Shown: one piece after another, positions 1 through 6,703 of the stretch
Layout: the number at the start of each line of letters is the position of its first letter
Numbering within the stretch: the first letter of the stretch is position 1
NCBI GenBank assembly: GCA_022564455.1
Contig: JADFLK010000039.1
Location: 1 to 10,316 of the forward strand
DNA length: 10,316 bases
Source: Bacteroidota bacterium
GTDB taxonomy: Bacteria; Bacteroidota; Rhodothermia; Rhodothermales; Rubricoccaceae
Direction of reading: 5' to 3'
Program-made: the position numbers and the translations under genes
Notes under the pieces: generated by a model
What the model saw: the letters and a program-made list of their open reading frames with translations, nothing else
The model's database searches: none
Told to the model about the DNA's origin: nothing

Positions 1-936
1 GTAGCCGTTGGTGGCACGGCCATTTCCGAGATAAGGGATGCCTCCCGCGCGCTCGTAGGAGGGACGCCTGCGTGGAGGGACCGCGTCGGTTCTTATCTGA
101 TTGAAAGCCCCGAGCAGTTGCACGCGCTCGGACTGGCTCCGGACCCTGCCGGCGCGGTGTACGCCTTCGAAACAAGCGATGGGGCACGCATCGAGCGATT
201 CCTCGCAGGTGACCCTGCGGGCGAACGGCCGGGTAGGACGAGCAGATGGATCTATCCGGAACTCCTGGAAGAAGAAGTAGGCGAATGGCGGGCTCTGATG
301 GACCCGGATCTGGCGCCGTGGGCCCTTCAGGATGCAGGCGAGTCTTTCAGATCGAGAGAGGTACCTGAGCTTGATGCGATGGTCATCGAGCTTCGTAGAA
401 ACAACAACGCGCCAGGGAAGCCGATCCGCGTTGCTCTTCGTGAGTTCCGGCAGGTGATTGAGGAGGCCGGTCGTTCAAATGTTATCCTGGATATGCGCCA
501 GAACGGCGGAGGCGATCTAAACACGACGCGCGACTTTATGGAGAGCCTGCCGGATCTGGTTCCAGGCCGCATCTTCGTACTGATCAGCCCCTGGACATTT
601 TCTGCGGCCATTTCAAGCATAGGTTATCTGAAGCAAACGGCGCCGGATCGGGTGGTGATCATCGGCGAAGGGCCGGGGGATCGGCTGGAGTTCTTCTCGG
701 AGGGCAGCACCATGACGCTGCCCAACTCAGGCGTGATGTTGCTCGCCGCGACGGAGCGCCATGACTATCAAACAGGTTGCGAGGGGTTCTCGGATTGCCA
801 CGGGTCTGTCGTTCGCCATCCGATCGCCGTGGATTCGCTCGCGCCGGATATCGCTGCACCCTGGACATTTGAGGTGTATGCGGCCGGCCGCGATCCGGGT
901 ATGGAAGCGGTTGCGCGCGCGATCGATGGAGATTGA
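1..936 (+). CDS. S41-family (C-terminal processing-like) peptidase, 5' end outside window
   Basis: The frame is open from base 1, so this is the C-terminal 311 residues of a longer protein; the TTG at 118 is internal and not a convincing start. Visible S41 features are a beta-strand followed by a Gly-rich turn (ILDMRQNGGGD, about residues 162-172) and the nucleophile strand ending in TFSAA (199-203), with Ser201 in the place of the S41 catalytic serine. The stretch after it (VVIIGEGPGDRLEFFSEG) aligns with the GEPTxGKGxxQ region of Tsp/CtpA proteases but lacks the general-base lysine. It may therefore use another base, as the CPAF and tricorn-like branches do, or be inactive. This is inferred from motif memory, not an alignment. 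No PDZ domain or signal peptide is visible in this part. The gene is convergent with the DUF1353 lipoprotein gene and separated from it by a palindromic repeat. The family is secure; substrate and activity are not. Confidence 0.8.
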   Translation, partial: VAVGGTAISEIRDASRALVGGTPAWRDRVGSYLIESPEQLHALGLAPDPAGAVYAFETSDGARIERFLAGDPAGERPGRTSRWIYPELLEEEVGEWRALMDPDLAPWALQDAGESFRSREVPELDAMVIELRRNNNAPGKPIRVALREFRQVIEEAGRSNVILDMRQNGGGDLNTTRDFMESLPDLVPGRIFVLISPWTFSAAISSIGYLKQTAPDRVVIIGEGPGDRLEFFSEGSTMTLPNSGVMLLAATERHDYQTGCEGFSDCHGSVVRHPIAVDSLAPDIAAPWTFEVYAAGRDPGMEAVARAIDGD

Positions 937-966
937 CGGAGGCCGCTATTGCAAGCGAGAGCCTAG

Positions 967-1081
967 GAGGCTGTTGAAATACGTCATCCTGCCTGCGACG
1001 GTGCCTCTCGGCCGATCTCTGCGTTGCCCCGCAGTCCCGCAGGCTCGCGTGACTTCGTGGAGCACGTAATTCGACAGCCTC
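967..1081. repeat. Palindromic intergenic element, MITE- or REP-like
   Basis: The ends form an 18-bp inverted repeat with two mismatches: GAGGCTGTTGAAATACGT at 967-984 and the reverse complement of GAGGCTGTCGAATTACGT at 1064-1081. Smaller inverted pairs are nested inside: CCTGCG (992-997) with CGCAGG (1038-1043), and CTGCG (1019-1023) with CGCAG (1030-1034). The whole unit could thus fold into a long branched hairpin. TA dinucleotides flank it symmetrically (964-965 and 1083-1084), as expected if it inserted at TA in the manner of IS630/Tc1-type MITEs, but a 2-bp duplication alone proves little. It encodes no protein and fills the gap between two convergent stop codons, where it could also act as a two-way terminator. 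A 13-bp copy of its end occurs at 2000-2012. The dyad symmetry is directly visible; mobility is inferred. Confidence 0.65.
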
Positions 1082-1900
1082 TTACGGGCTGGGTGGAGGC
1101 GGCATCTGGCCATCAATCTGGCGCTGCTCGATCTGGCCACGGTCGATATCAAACCGATCCAGGCCAATATCCACAGGGTTCGGATTGGAGTCGAGTAATC
1201 TCCGCGGCTGGGTGAATCCGTGGGGAAGACGTTCCAAATGAAAATCCTCGGTATCGAGCCGCTGCGGAATGGTATATCGATTCTGGCGGACATCGCGGAC
1301 GATCCGGCGCTCCAGTTCGGCGGGCCGCAGTTGACGTAGCTGATCCAGGTCGGTGAGGGAGAGAGAATCCGCGTGGTATTCGAAGTATTCAGCTGCTACA
1401 GCGAATGCGCTGTCGGAGGGCGTGAGACTGGCCTGCGTCACCAGCGTGGAGTCGATCGTCGTGGAACCAGGGTCGGGCCAGGGTTCGGCGAACTGGCTCA
1501 CGGCCCAGTACATCAGCAACGCCTTCGCCTCGGAGACCCCCCCGAGCCGACAGGCGTAGTAGAACGCGCGGTGCGTGTCCTCCATCGAGCGCGTCCGGCG
1601 AACGCAGCCTACGTCGTGAATGACAGAAGCCTTCCGATACAGGCCATCGAAGGGAGCGCCAACGATTGTCCACAGCCCTCGCGGAATCGAGGCTCCGTCG
1701 ATGATATCGCCCGCTGGGGCCGTCCAGCGGTCATTCTCCGGGCCGATGTAGTGGAAGTCTTCGAGGAGTCGCATGGAACTACCGTTCTCCAGCCACTCCG
1801 TCTTGACTTCGCCCTCGAATCTCCCGAATTCTCCCTGTTCGTCGTTGCACCCAACGAGAGTCAGAAAAAAAACGAACAACCAGCAGCTGTGTGTAAGCAT
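1082..1900 (-). CDS. Lipoprotein with DUF1353-like domain
   Basis: The 272-residue product starts with a short hydrophobic leader and a lipobox (LVGC, Cys18), so it should be lipid-anchored in the envelope. The central part matches DUF1353 (Pfam PF07087) by its signature DGASIPRGLW (68-77) followed by a conserved HD pair in ASVIHD (91-96). The function of this family is unknown, and many members occur in phages or prophages without a signal peptide. The region after about residue 110 is helical and charged, with no recognised fold, and the tail is proline-rich (MPPPPSP). The ATG at 1900 is supported by GGAGGA on the minus strand (1908-1913), 7 bases upstream. The stop codon lies directly against the palindromic repeat. 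The gene converges with the S41 peptidase gene; no functional link is evident. DUF1353 membership is fairly secure; no biochemical role is proposed. Confidence 0.75.
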   Translation of the reverse strand: MLTHSCWLFVFFLTLVGCNDEQGEFGRFEGEVKTEWLENGSSMRLLEDFHYIGPENDRWTAPAGDIIDGASIPRGLWTIVGAPFDGLYRKASVIHDVGCVRRTRSMEDTHRAFYYACRLGGVSEAKALLMYWAVSQFAEPWPDPGSTTIDSTLVTQASLTPSDSAFAVAAEYFEYHADSLSLTDLDQLRQLRPAELERRIVRDVRQNRYTIPQRLDTEDFHLERLPHGFTQPRRLLDSNPNPVDIGLDRFDIDRGQIEQRQIDGQMPPPPSP

Positions 1901-1999
1901 GGGCGAATCCTCCGATTAGAGAACGAATGAAATGTAGTGCAGCAATAGACATCTATCACGCGAGGGGCATAACCACGACAGGCGCTACTTCATCCGTTC

Positions 2000-2012
2000 T
2001 TCAACAGCCTCC
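2000..2012 (-). repeat. Solo copy of the end of the palindromic element
   Basis: Read on the minus strand, this is GGAGGCTGTTGAA, identical to 966-978 at the left end of the 967-1081 element. The similarity continues for a few bases (both copies have ACG shortly after) and then fades. No matching second end could be found nearby, so it looks like a degenerate or solo end. It lies in the 270-bp gap between the divergent DUF1353 lipoprotein and Spy-like genes, which otherwise shows no gene. Confidence 0.4.
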
Positions 2013-2170
2013 TGGGCGGACAAAGCCTTGCCGCTAGCCTTCGTGTTCGTATGTGGACCTGTGCGGTTCGTGGCACCACCATGCAGTTCATCCCCAGACC
2101 AGCATCCACGGCCTGTTTTGTACCGATTATACACTTACCACGCTTCGACCAACTCAAACCACAAGGCATC

Positions 2171-2608
2171 ATGAACACGACCTCTGCTTGTATCCGGCGC
2201 AGACTATCTGCCGTCCCGGCTCTGATTCTTCTCTTCACCCTCTCCATTCCAACCGTTCTGGCCCAACCGGGCGATCGTTCGCAGATGGATCCCGCCGAGC
2301 GTGTAGAGCAAATGTTGGCTGCAATCGACGAGAACGTCGGTATCTCGGACGAGCAGGCTGAACGACTCCGCCCCATTTTTCTCGAAGAGGCCGAAAAGAG
2401 GCTTGAGCTCCGGGAGCAGTTTGGGCGTGGAGACCGGGAGGCTCGCCGGGCTGCGATGGAACTTCGGCAAGCCGAAACAAACGAACGGGTCGGCGAGGTG
2501 ATCAGCGAAGAGCAGATGGCGAAGTATCTGGAATGGCAGGAGTCCCGCTCACAGGGGCGCCGCGGCGGGCGGGGCGGCAACCGTCCACGAGGAGGAAATG
2601 GTGGCTGA
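2171..2608 (+). CDS. Spy/CpxP-like periplasmic protein with Gly/Arg-rich tail
   Basis: The 145-residue product begins with a typical signal peptide: Arg-rich n-region RRR at 9-11, hydrophobic core 14-30, and VLA|Q cleavage after residue 31. The mature part is almost entirely charged helix. It contains two short segments of the type seen in Spy/CpxP and related periplasmic proteins: ISDEQAERLRPIFLEEAEKR, then a similar ISEEQMAKYLEWQES near the end. Such proteins are small periplasmic helical chaperones or stress sensors. Assignment rests on architecture and the repeated helix-start pattern, not on a diagnostic motif. The last 19 residues (127-145) are Gly/Arg-rich. The ATG at 2171 is preferred over the in-frame ATG at 2051 because it places the signal peptide at the N terminus; no strong Shine-Dalgarno is seen, only AAGG at 2163-2166. 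The CBM9-like lipoprotein gene follows 69 bp downstream on the same strand, so co-transcription is possible. Confidence 0.7.
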   Translation: MNTTSACIRRRLSAVPALILLFTLSIPTVLAQPGDRSQMDPAERVEQMLAAIDENVGISDEQAERLRPIFLEEAEKRLELREQFGRGDREARRAAMELRQAETNERVGEVISEEQMAKYLEWQESRSQGRRGGRGGNRPRGGNGG

Positions 2609-2677
2609 CCAGGCCTCCGAACATCCATCCTTCCGCACGGCAATAACCTGTGCAAAACCCAATCAATACGTGAAACC

Positions 2678-3577
2678 ATGACCCTATCCACTTCCCCACA
2701 TTCCTGCGCCGCCAGTCTTCCAGGCGTTCTTGTCATTGGCTTGTCATCACTACTTGCCGTCTCTGGCTGTGCGTCCGTAAAGCAGATCGAAAGCAGTCCG
2801 GTCACTACCGATGTGATAATTGACGGCTCTGCTGAGGACTGGGCCGGCGCGCTGCGCTTATTCGAAGGCGAAAGCGGCGTCTCCATCGGCGTCCGCAACG
2901 ACGCGGAAGCGATATATGTAGCACTCGTCGTTCGCGATCAAGCAAAGCTCCGCCAGATTATGCGTGCAGGGCTAACCCTCTGGTTCGATCCTGACGGCGG
3001 TAAAGATCGAATCTTCGGGATCGCCTACCCGCTCAGCCCGGAGGGTATGGATCGATCTGGTCTGGGAGGAATGCCGGGCGGAATGCCCGGAGGACGATCG
3101 GGAGGGTTGAGCGAGGGCGGTCGTGAGGAGGTGGAGGCCGCCATGAGAGAACGGTTCATCGAATCACTCGATGAATTGGAAGTGCTTCACGACGGTGAAG
3201 AGCATGGGATGCGGATCCCAGCTAATAGCGCTTCGGGCATTCGCGTAGCCGGTTCTTTTGAGTACGGTGAACTGGTCCTTGAATACCGCATTCCTCTCGG
3301 CGACAGTGAAGGCACTGCGTACGAGCTGCCAATGGTCAGCGAAGAGCTTGGATTGGGGTTGATCTCACCGGAAATGGAAATGCCGGCTGGAGCACGCCCG
3401 GCAGGAGGTGGAGGACGAGGTGGAATGGGCGGAGGCGGTCGGGGTAATAGAGGAGGCGGAGGACGAGGTGGAATGGGTGGAGGTGGTCGCGGTGGTGGTG
3501 GAAGCGGTGGAATGTCGAGACAAAACGAGCCGATCGACACGTGGGTGCGCGTTATTCTGGCTCCCACCGGCCAATGA
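2678..3577 (+). CDS. Gly-rich lipoprotein with CBM9-like beta-sandwich domain
   Basis: The 299-residue product has a lipoprotein signal with lipobox VSGC (Cys31). After a short linker it shows the start of a CBM9-like domain: IDGSAEDW (48-55), IGVRNDAEAIYVALVVRD (70-87) and a GLTLWFDPDGGKD strand-loop (98-110). The second half of the sandwich probably lies in GIRVAGSFEYGELVLEYRIPL, after an inserted GMPGGMPGG linker. Domains of this kind bind carbohydrate or heme in some proteins, but the ligand cannot be read here. A Gly/Arg/Met-rich tract (about residues 242-280) precedes a short ordered C terminus ending in VRVILAPTGQ. The tract is encoded by a 48-bp repeat. Met1 (ATG 2678) has no clear ribosome binding site. 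The gene probably forms a unit with the Spy-like gene upstream, which also has a Gly/Arg-rich tail. The surface lipoprotein call is strong; the domain name is moderate. Confidence 0.7.
   Translation: MTLSTSPHSCAASLPGVLVIGLSSLLAVSGCASVKQIESSPVTTDVIIDGSAEDWAGALRLFEGESGVSIGVRNDAEAIYVALVVRDQAKLRQIMRAGLTLWFDPDGGKDRIFGIAYPLSPEGMDRSGLGGMPGGMPGGRSGGLSEGGREEVEAAMRERFIESLDELEVLHDGEEHGMRIPANSASGIRVAGSFEYGELVLEYRIPLGDSEGTAYELPMVSEELGLGLISPEMEMPAGARPAGGGGRGGMGGGGRGNRGGGGRGGMGGGGRGGGGSGGMSRQNEPIDTWVRVILAPTGQ
3403..3493 (+). repeat. Tandem 48-bp coding repeat for a Gly-rich tract
   Basis: Two copies (3403-3445 and 3451-3493) align over 43 bases with four differences, all at synonymous third positions. They encode GGGGRGGMGGGGRG twice with a 16-residue period. 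Synonymous divergence with an unchanged protein suggests that the tract is maintained by selection on its composition, although recent slippage with minor drift is also possible. Confidence 0.75.
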
Positions 3578-3685
3578 GCGCCTGGAACCTGTTCGCCCTT
3601 GAAAAAGACTTATGCAGGCAGCGTAATGGGAATGCCGTGAAACGGGAGCACGCCTGTCATGAGCCGCGAACGATTGCGTCTGGTC

Positions 3686-4687
3686 TCAGGCACTGACGTC
3701 GTATTCCCTCAGCCTGGCAACAATCTCCCTTGTCAAATCCGGCGCGTTGCCCCAGGCCCGGTTGTTGGCGATCATGTTGATCGTCTTGTGCGAATCGATA
3801 GCATCCTGTATCAGGGCCACGCTGTCCTGCACCATCGCCTGGCCCCCGGCTGATTCGGCAATCTCCGGCACCGCCTTGTCGAATGGATGCGTGAGGGCAT
3901 AGGCCTCGTTGTATTTCTTCGTGAGCGGTGTGAGCAGGCGAACCACGGTCTCGCCGTTGGCAGCGCTTGGGCGCTCGCCGGCCTGCTTCCACTGTGTGCG
4001 GAGCGGCTTCTGCCAGGTGGAGTGGCTGAGCACATAACCCAGGCCCCGGCTTCGGAGCCAGTCGTGGTAGCCGTCGCCGTGGAGGTGGGGGGATCGGATC
4101 TCCAGATGGAACTGCGTATTCTGGATCACGTCGGCAAAGAAGGCATCCAACTCGGCAATGTTCTCAGCCGGTGAGGGGGCGTCGGCCTTTCGGGTGTATT
4201 CCTGCTGGAACAGGACGCCGACGAGCCGCTCGTCAAGCAACTCCAGGGCGGGCTCCATAAACCGCTCGTTCATGCCCTGCACGTTCAGATAGTTGTCGTT
4301 GCCCACCCACTTGCCACGGTAGAACTTTCGGGCGGAGTAGAGCTGCGGGGCCTTGAGCAGAAAGCGCGCGTTGGCAGGCGCGTGTTTCGCGTACTGCAGC
4401 ACGGTGAAAAAGCTGCCGGACGGCTCGCCGTCTTCCTGCAAGAGGGGATTGTAGAAGGTGAAGTCCAGCTCCACGATGCCGAAGTGCTCGAAGTATTCCT
4501 CGGTTGAGGCAACAGGTACGGTTTCCTCCCTGAACGTGTCCTTGCCAAATTTCTTCGTCCGCATCTTTACAGCGTCGTCCCACTGCGAGGTGTAAATCTG
4601 CCCACGCCACGCGGCGTACCGGTCGGAGGCCGTCCCGAAGCGGACGTACTCGCTGATGTCTCGAAAGGCGTAACCGGGGTGGGGCAT
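3686..4687 (-). CDS. DUF72 (YecE-like) family protein
   Basis: The 333-residue product matches the DUF72 family (PF01904), predicted TIM barrels of unknown function. The N-terminal RFGTASDRYAAWRGQIY corresponds to the family's GTxxW...F/IY start. It is followed by YFEHFGIVELDFTFYNPL, the counterpart of the YAxxFxxVExNxTFY block, and by NNRAWGNAPD near the C terminus, matching the YNNHxxGyAP block. It is longer than the usual 240-290 residues because of extra sequence in the first 130 residues. No signal peptide or membrane segment is present, so it should be cytosolic. The ATG at 4687 is the first possible start: an in-frame stop lies five codons upstream (4700-4702). No Shine-Dalgarno is seen. 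The gene is divergent from the lexA-like gene, so the 206-bp gap holding the palindromic operator candidate could serve both. A role in the damage response is not implied by the sequence. Confidence 0.85.
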   Translation of the reverse strand: MPHPGYAFRDISEYVRFGTASDRYAAWRGQIYTSQWDDAVKMRTKKFGKDTFREETVPVASTEEYFEHFGIVELDFTFYNPLLQEDGEPSGSFFTVLQYAKHAPANARFLLKAPQLYSARKFYRGKWVGNDNYLNVQGMNERFMEPALELLDERLVGVLFQQEYTRKADAPSPAENIAELDAFFADVIQNTQFHLEIRSPHLHGDGYHDWLRSRGLGYVLSHSTWQKPLRTQWKQAGERPSAANGETVVRLLTPLTKKYNEAYALTHPFDKAVPEIAESAGGQAMVQDSVALIQDAIDSHKTINMIANNRAWGNAPDLTREIVARLREYDVSA

Positions 4688-4826
4688 GGGGAGGAGGCGT
4701 TAGCGAGACGTTACCACCGGATGTACACCGGCTGCCACTGACAGGACAGGTGTCATACCCATCTGGGACTGGAGGAAGAAAAAAGAGGCGCGTGGGCCTC
4801 GCATGGATAGATTTGAAAGAAAAACT

Positions 4827-4839
4827 TCGGTACTACCGA
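4827..4839. promoter_or_regulatory. Candidate operator of the LexA-like repressor
   Basis: TCGGTACTACCGA is a perfect 6+1+6 palindrome lying 54 bases upstream of the preferred lexA start, just upstream of an AT-rich stretch (4841-4847). LexA proteins normally repress their own gene from palindromic boxes at this position, and the box sequence differs between phyla. No further copy was seen within the downstream operon, as expected if one site controls all four genes. The dyad is directly visible; binding is inferred. Confidence 0.45.
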
Positions 4840-4893
4840 GATTTTATCCTCTCGTTGCCCCATCTTGTGTGTCCGACATCCTTCCCCAGAATC

Positions 4894-5526
4894 ATGTTTG
4901 ACGATGAACTGACGCCTGCTCAGCAGCGCGTGCTCGACTATATCGTCGGCTTCTCCGGGCGCAACGGCGGGCGTTTCCCCCGTGGTTCGCAGATAGCCAA
5001 CGAGTTTGGATTTTCCAGCTCCTCCTCGGCGTACGAACACCTGCTCGTACTCGAACGCAAGGGCTACGTGGCCGCGCCGAAGGAAGGCGGGTGGCGTCGG
5101 TATGCACTGACCGAGAAAGCAACCGGCCGAAGGCGCGGTCTCCCTCTTGCCGGGTCCATACCCGCCGGCCCCACGTGGTATGGTGAAGATGCCCAGGTTG
5201 AATGGCTCAACCATGTGACCGATCTGTTTCCCGACACCCAGCCCGGCGACTATCTCCTGAGCGTTGACGGGGATTCGATGACGGGAGCGGGTCTGCACTC
5301 GGGGATGCTCGCTCTCATGCGCCCGAACATCGTCCCCAGGCCCGGCGCCATCTGCGCCGTGTGGGTGGCCGGCGACGGCGGTACCCTCAAACGGGTGTAT
5401 GCGGATGGTGAGTACGTACGGCTCGTGCCGGAAAACCCGCGATACGAGGAGCGCCGGGTTGGCGCCGAGGAGGTCTCCATTCAGGGTGTTCTGCTCTCGG
5501 CTGTCTCCGTCACTAATTACAACTAG
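4894..5526 (+). CDS. lexA: LexA-like SOS repressor (winged HTH + S24 peptidase)
   Basis: With the ATG at 4894 the product is 210 residues, a normal LexA length. The N terminus fits the LexA winged helix: LTPAQQRVLDYI (6-17), NGGRFPRGSQIANEFGF (24-40), then a recognition-helix region with a run of five serines (41-45) and HLLVLERKGYV (49-59). The C terminus fits the S24 self-cleaving peptidase: cleavage site PAG (Ala91-Gly92), nucleophile Ser128 in VDGDSM, and general base Lys166 in GTLKRV. All parts needed for RecA-stimulated autocleavage are therefore present. A longer frame from the GTG at 4750 would add 48 unrelated residues and run through the operator-like palindrome, so it is rejected. 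No Shine-Dalgarno is visible. The gene starts the imuB-DUF6504-dnaE2 operon and probably represses it. Whether it is the cell's only LexA or a dedicated local regulator cannot be told. Confidence 0.9.
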   Translation: MFDDELTPAQQRVLDYIVGFSGRNGGRFPRGSQIANEFGFSSSSSAYEHLLVLERKGYVAAPKEGGWRRYALTEKATGRRRGLPLAGSIPAGPTWYGEDAQVEWLNHVTDLFPDTQPGDYLLSVDGDSMTGAGLHSGMLALMRPNIVPRPGAICAVWVAGDGGTLKRVYADGEYVRLVPENPRYEERRVGAEEVSIQGVLLSAVSVTNYN

Positions 5527-5536
5527 GGCCGAGGAG

Positions 5537-6703
5537 ATGGATAGTGCACTGACCCATGGGATGATCTGTTTCTGCCTGCCGGCGTTTCCGGCCTGGGCGG
5601 TTGCACGCTCACTTAGTACGAAGTCTCCGGTTGCCGTCGTGCAGGGCGGCAAAGTCGTCTCGGCCTCACACCACGCCCTGCAATCGGGCGTACGGATTGG
5701 CATGGCGGCCGATCGCGTGGCCGATGTTTCTGCTCGGACGGTGGTGCACCTGCGCGACGCGACGGGAGAGCAGGCCATGTGGGACTACACGCTGGAGCGG
5801 CTGCACACGCTCACCCCGTTTCTCGAATCGGCCGAGCGCGGGGTGGCGTACCTGCGGAATGCTCATAATGATGATCTCGAAGCGCTCACGGTTGATCTCA
5901 AAGCGTGTGTGGGCATCGCACCCACACGTAGGATGGCACGGCTCGCCGCGGCGCGTGCTGCTCCCGGCTACGTGCTCTCGCTTCCGAAAAAGAGAGTGGA
6001 CGGCTTTTTCAAGCACACCTCGGTAGACGTGCTCACTGTTCTCGGCTTCGACGAGGAACTATCCGAGCGGCTCCAACTTTTCGGCTATCCAACCCTGGAC
6101 CGTGCGGCAACGCTCTCCGAGCGCCATCTGAAAGCACAGTTTGGTGCAGAAGCCGGCGGAGAGCTTTCCGCCTACCTCAACCCGCCTCGCGAGCGCCCGA
6201 TAGAGCTGTACCGTCCTGCAAAGGCAGCAGGAGCCACTTATATCCTCGAATGGGATGAGGACATGCAGTATGAGAAGAAGTTCGACGCGGTAACGGCGCG
6301 CCTTGTCGAGGAAGCCCATGAAAAGCTCAAAGGCTGGTGCTGTCGGCGTCTGGTGGCACGACTCTACGACGGCAAGAGGGAGCAGGCCGCAAGCCGGATC
6401 CTTCCGAAGGCCTCGGACAAGCTGCCGTATCTCCTTCGCCAGGTGCGGGCACTCATTCGTCCTGAGCTTGAAGGGATGGGCTCGCTGAGTTCGCTCCGAA
6501 TAGAGCTGCGCTCGTTCTCTGTCGGCGATACACGGCAAGGTTCCCTGTGGAGAAGCCGACCTGCCCTCGAGGACGCGGCGAGAAAGGTGGAGCCTCGCTT
6601 CCCTGGCGCATGCATGCGAGCTGTCCATGTGCCGCACGCCCTTCTTCCTGAAGACGAATACCGCCATGAACCCTTTGTGGTGCTGGACGAGGATGAGCGA
6701 TGA
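5537..6703 (+). CDS. imuB: ImuB-like Y-family polymerase homologue, non-catalytic adaptor
   Basis: The product is 388 residues, short for ImuB (commonly near 500). It begins MDSALTHGMICFCLPAFPAWAVARSL, matching the ImuB opening in which the catalytic DxDxFFAxVE of true Y-family polymerases has become a hydrophobic LPxFP segment. The second acidic motif (SxDE) is also not seen. ACVGIAPTRRMARLAAARA is the conserved GxAxxxxxArlAA block, and LGFDEELSERLQLFGYPTLD is the helix-hairpin-helix region. Near the C terminus QGSLW (334-338) fits a beta-clamp-binding pentapeptide, as found at this place in ImuB. In known mutasomes ImuB links the clamp and DnaE2 and does not polymerise. GAGGAG abuts the ATG at 5537; the ATG at 5561, directly at the homologous start, is an alternative. 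The gene lies 10 bp after lexA and overlaps the next start by 4 bp (ATGA). Confidence 0.85.
   Translation: MDSALTHGMICFCLPAFPAWAVARSLSTKSPVAVVQGGKVVSASHHALQSGVRIGMAADRVADVSARTVVHLRDATGEQAMWDYTLERLHTLTPFLESAERGVAYLRNAHNDDLEALTVDLKACVGIAPTRRMARLAAARAAPGYVLSLPKKRVDGFFKHTSVDVLTVLGFDEELSERLQLFGYPTLDRAATLSERHLKAQFGAEAGGELSAYLNPPRERPIELYRPAKAAGATYILEWDEDMQYEKKFDAVTARLVEEAHEKLKGWCCRRLVARLYDGKREQAASRILPKASDKLPYLLRQVRALIRPELEGMGSLSSLRIELRSFSVGDTRQGSLWRSRPALEDAARKVEPRFPGACMRAVHVPHALLPEDEYRHEPFVVLDEDER

Noticed and set aside
1373..1930. Plus-strand open frame of 185 codons opposite the DUF1353 gene
   Set aside because: The minus-strand gene has a lipobox, the DGASIPR motif and a ribosome binding site; the plus frame has none of these.
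1990..2898. Long minus-strand open frame of 302 codons
   Set aside because: It lies antisense to the Spy-like and lipoprotein genes, which have proper signal peptides. Its translation is Arg/Ser-rich with no recognisable domain, typical of a shadow frame in GC-rich DNA.
3403..3516. Gly-rich repeat region considered as a CRISPR or non-coding tandem array
   Set aside because: Repeats are in frame, differ at third codon positions only and encode a Gly/Arg tract within an intact gene.
3578..3685. Terminator between the convergent lipoprotein and DUF72 genes
   Set aside because: No hairpin with a U-tract could be found on either strand.
4739..4755. TGACA-N7-TGTCA dyad upstream of the lexA-like gene
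   Set aside because: Short arms with a 7-base spacer arise often by chance. The perfect 13-bp palindrome at 4827 is the better operator candidate.
4813..4850. TTGAAA followed by TATCCT as a sigma-70 promoter
   Set aside because: The spacer would be 26 bases, far from 17; no acceptable pairing was found.
4753..5778. Minus-strand open frame of 341 codons opposite the lexA-like gene
   Set aside because: It overlaps a gene with complete LexA motifs in the other strand, and its own product shows no family resemblance.
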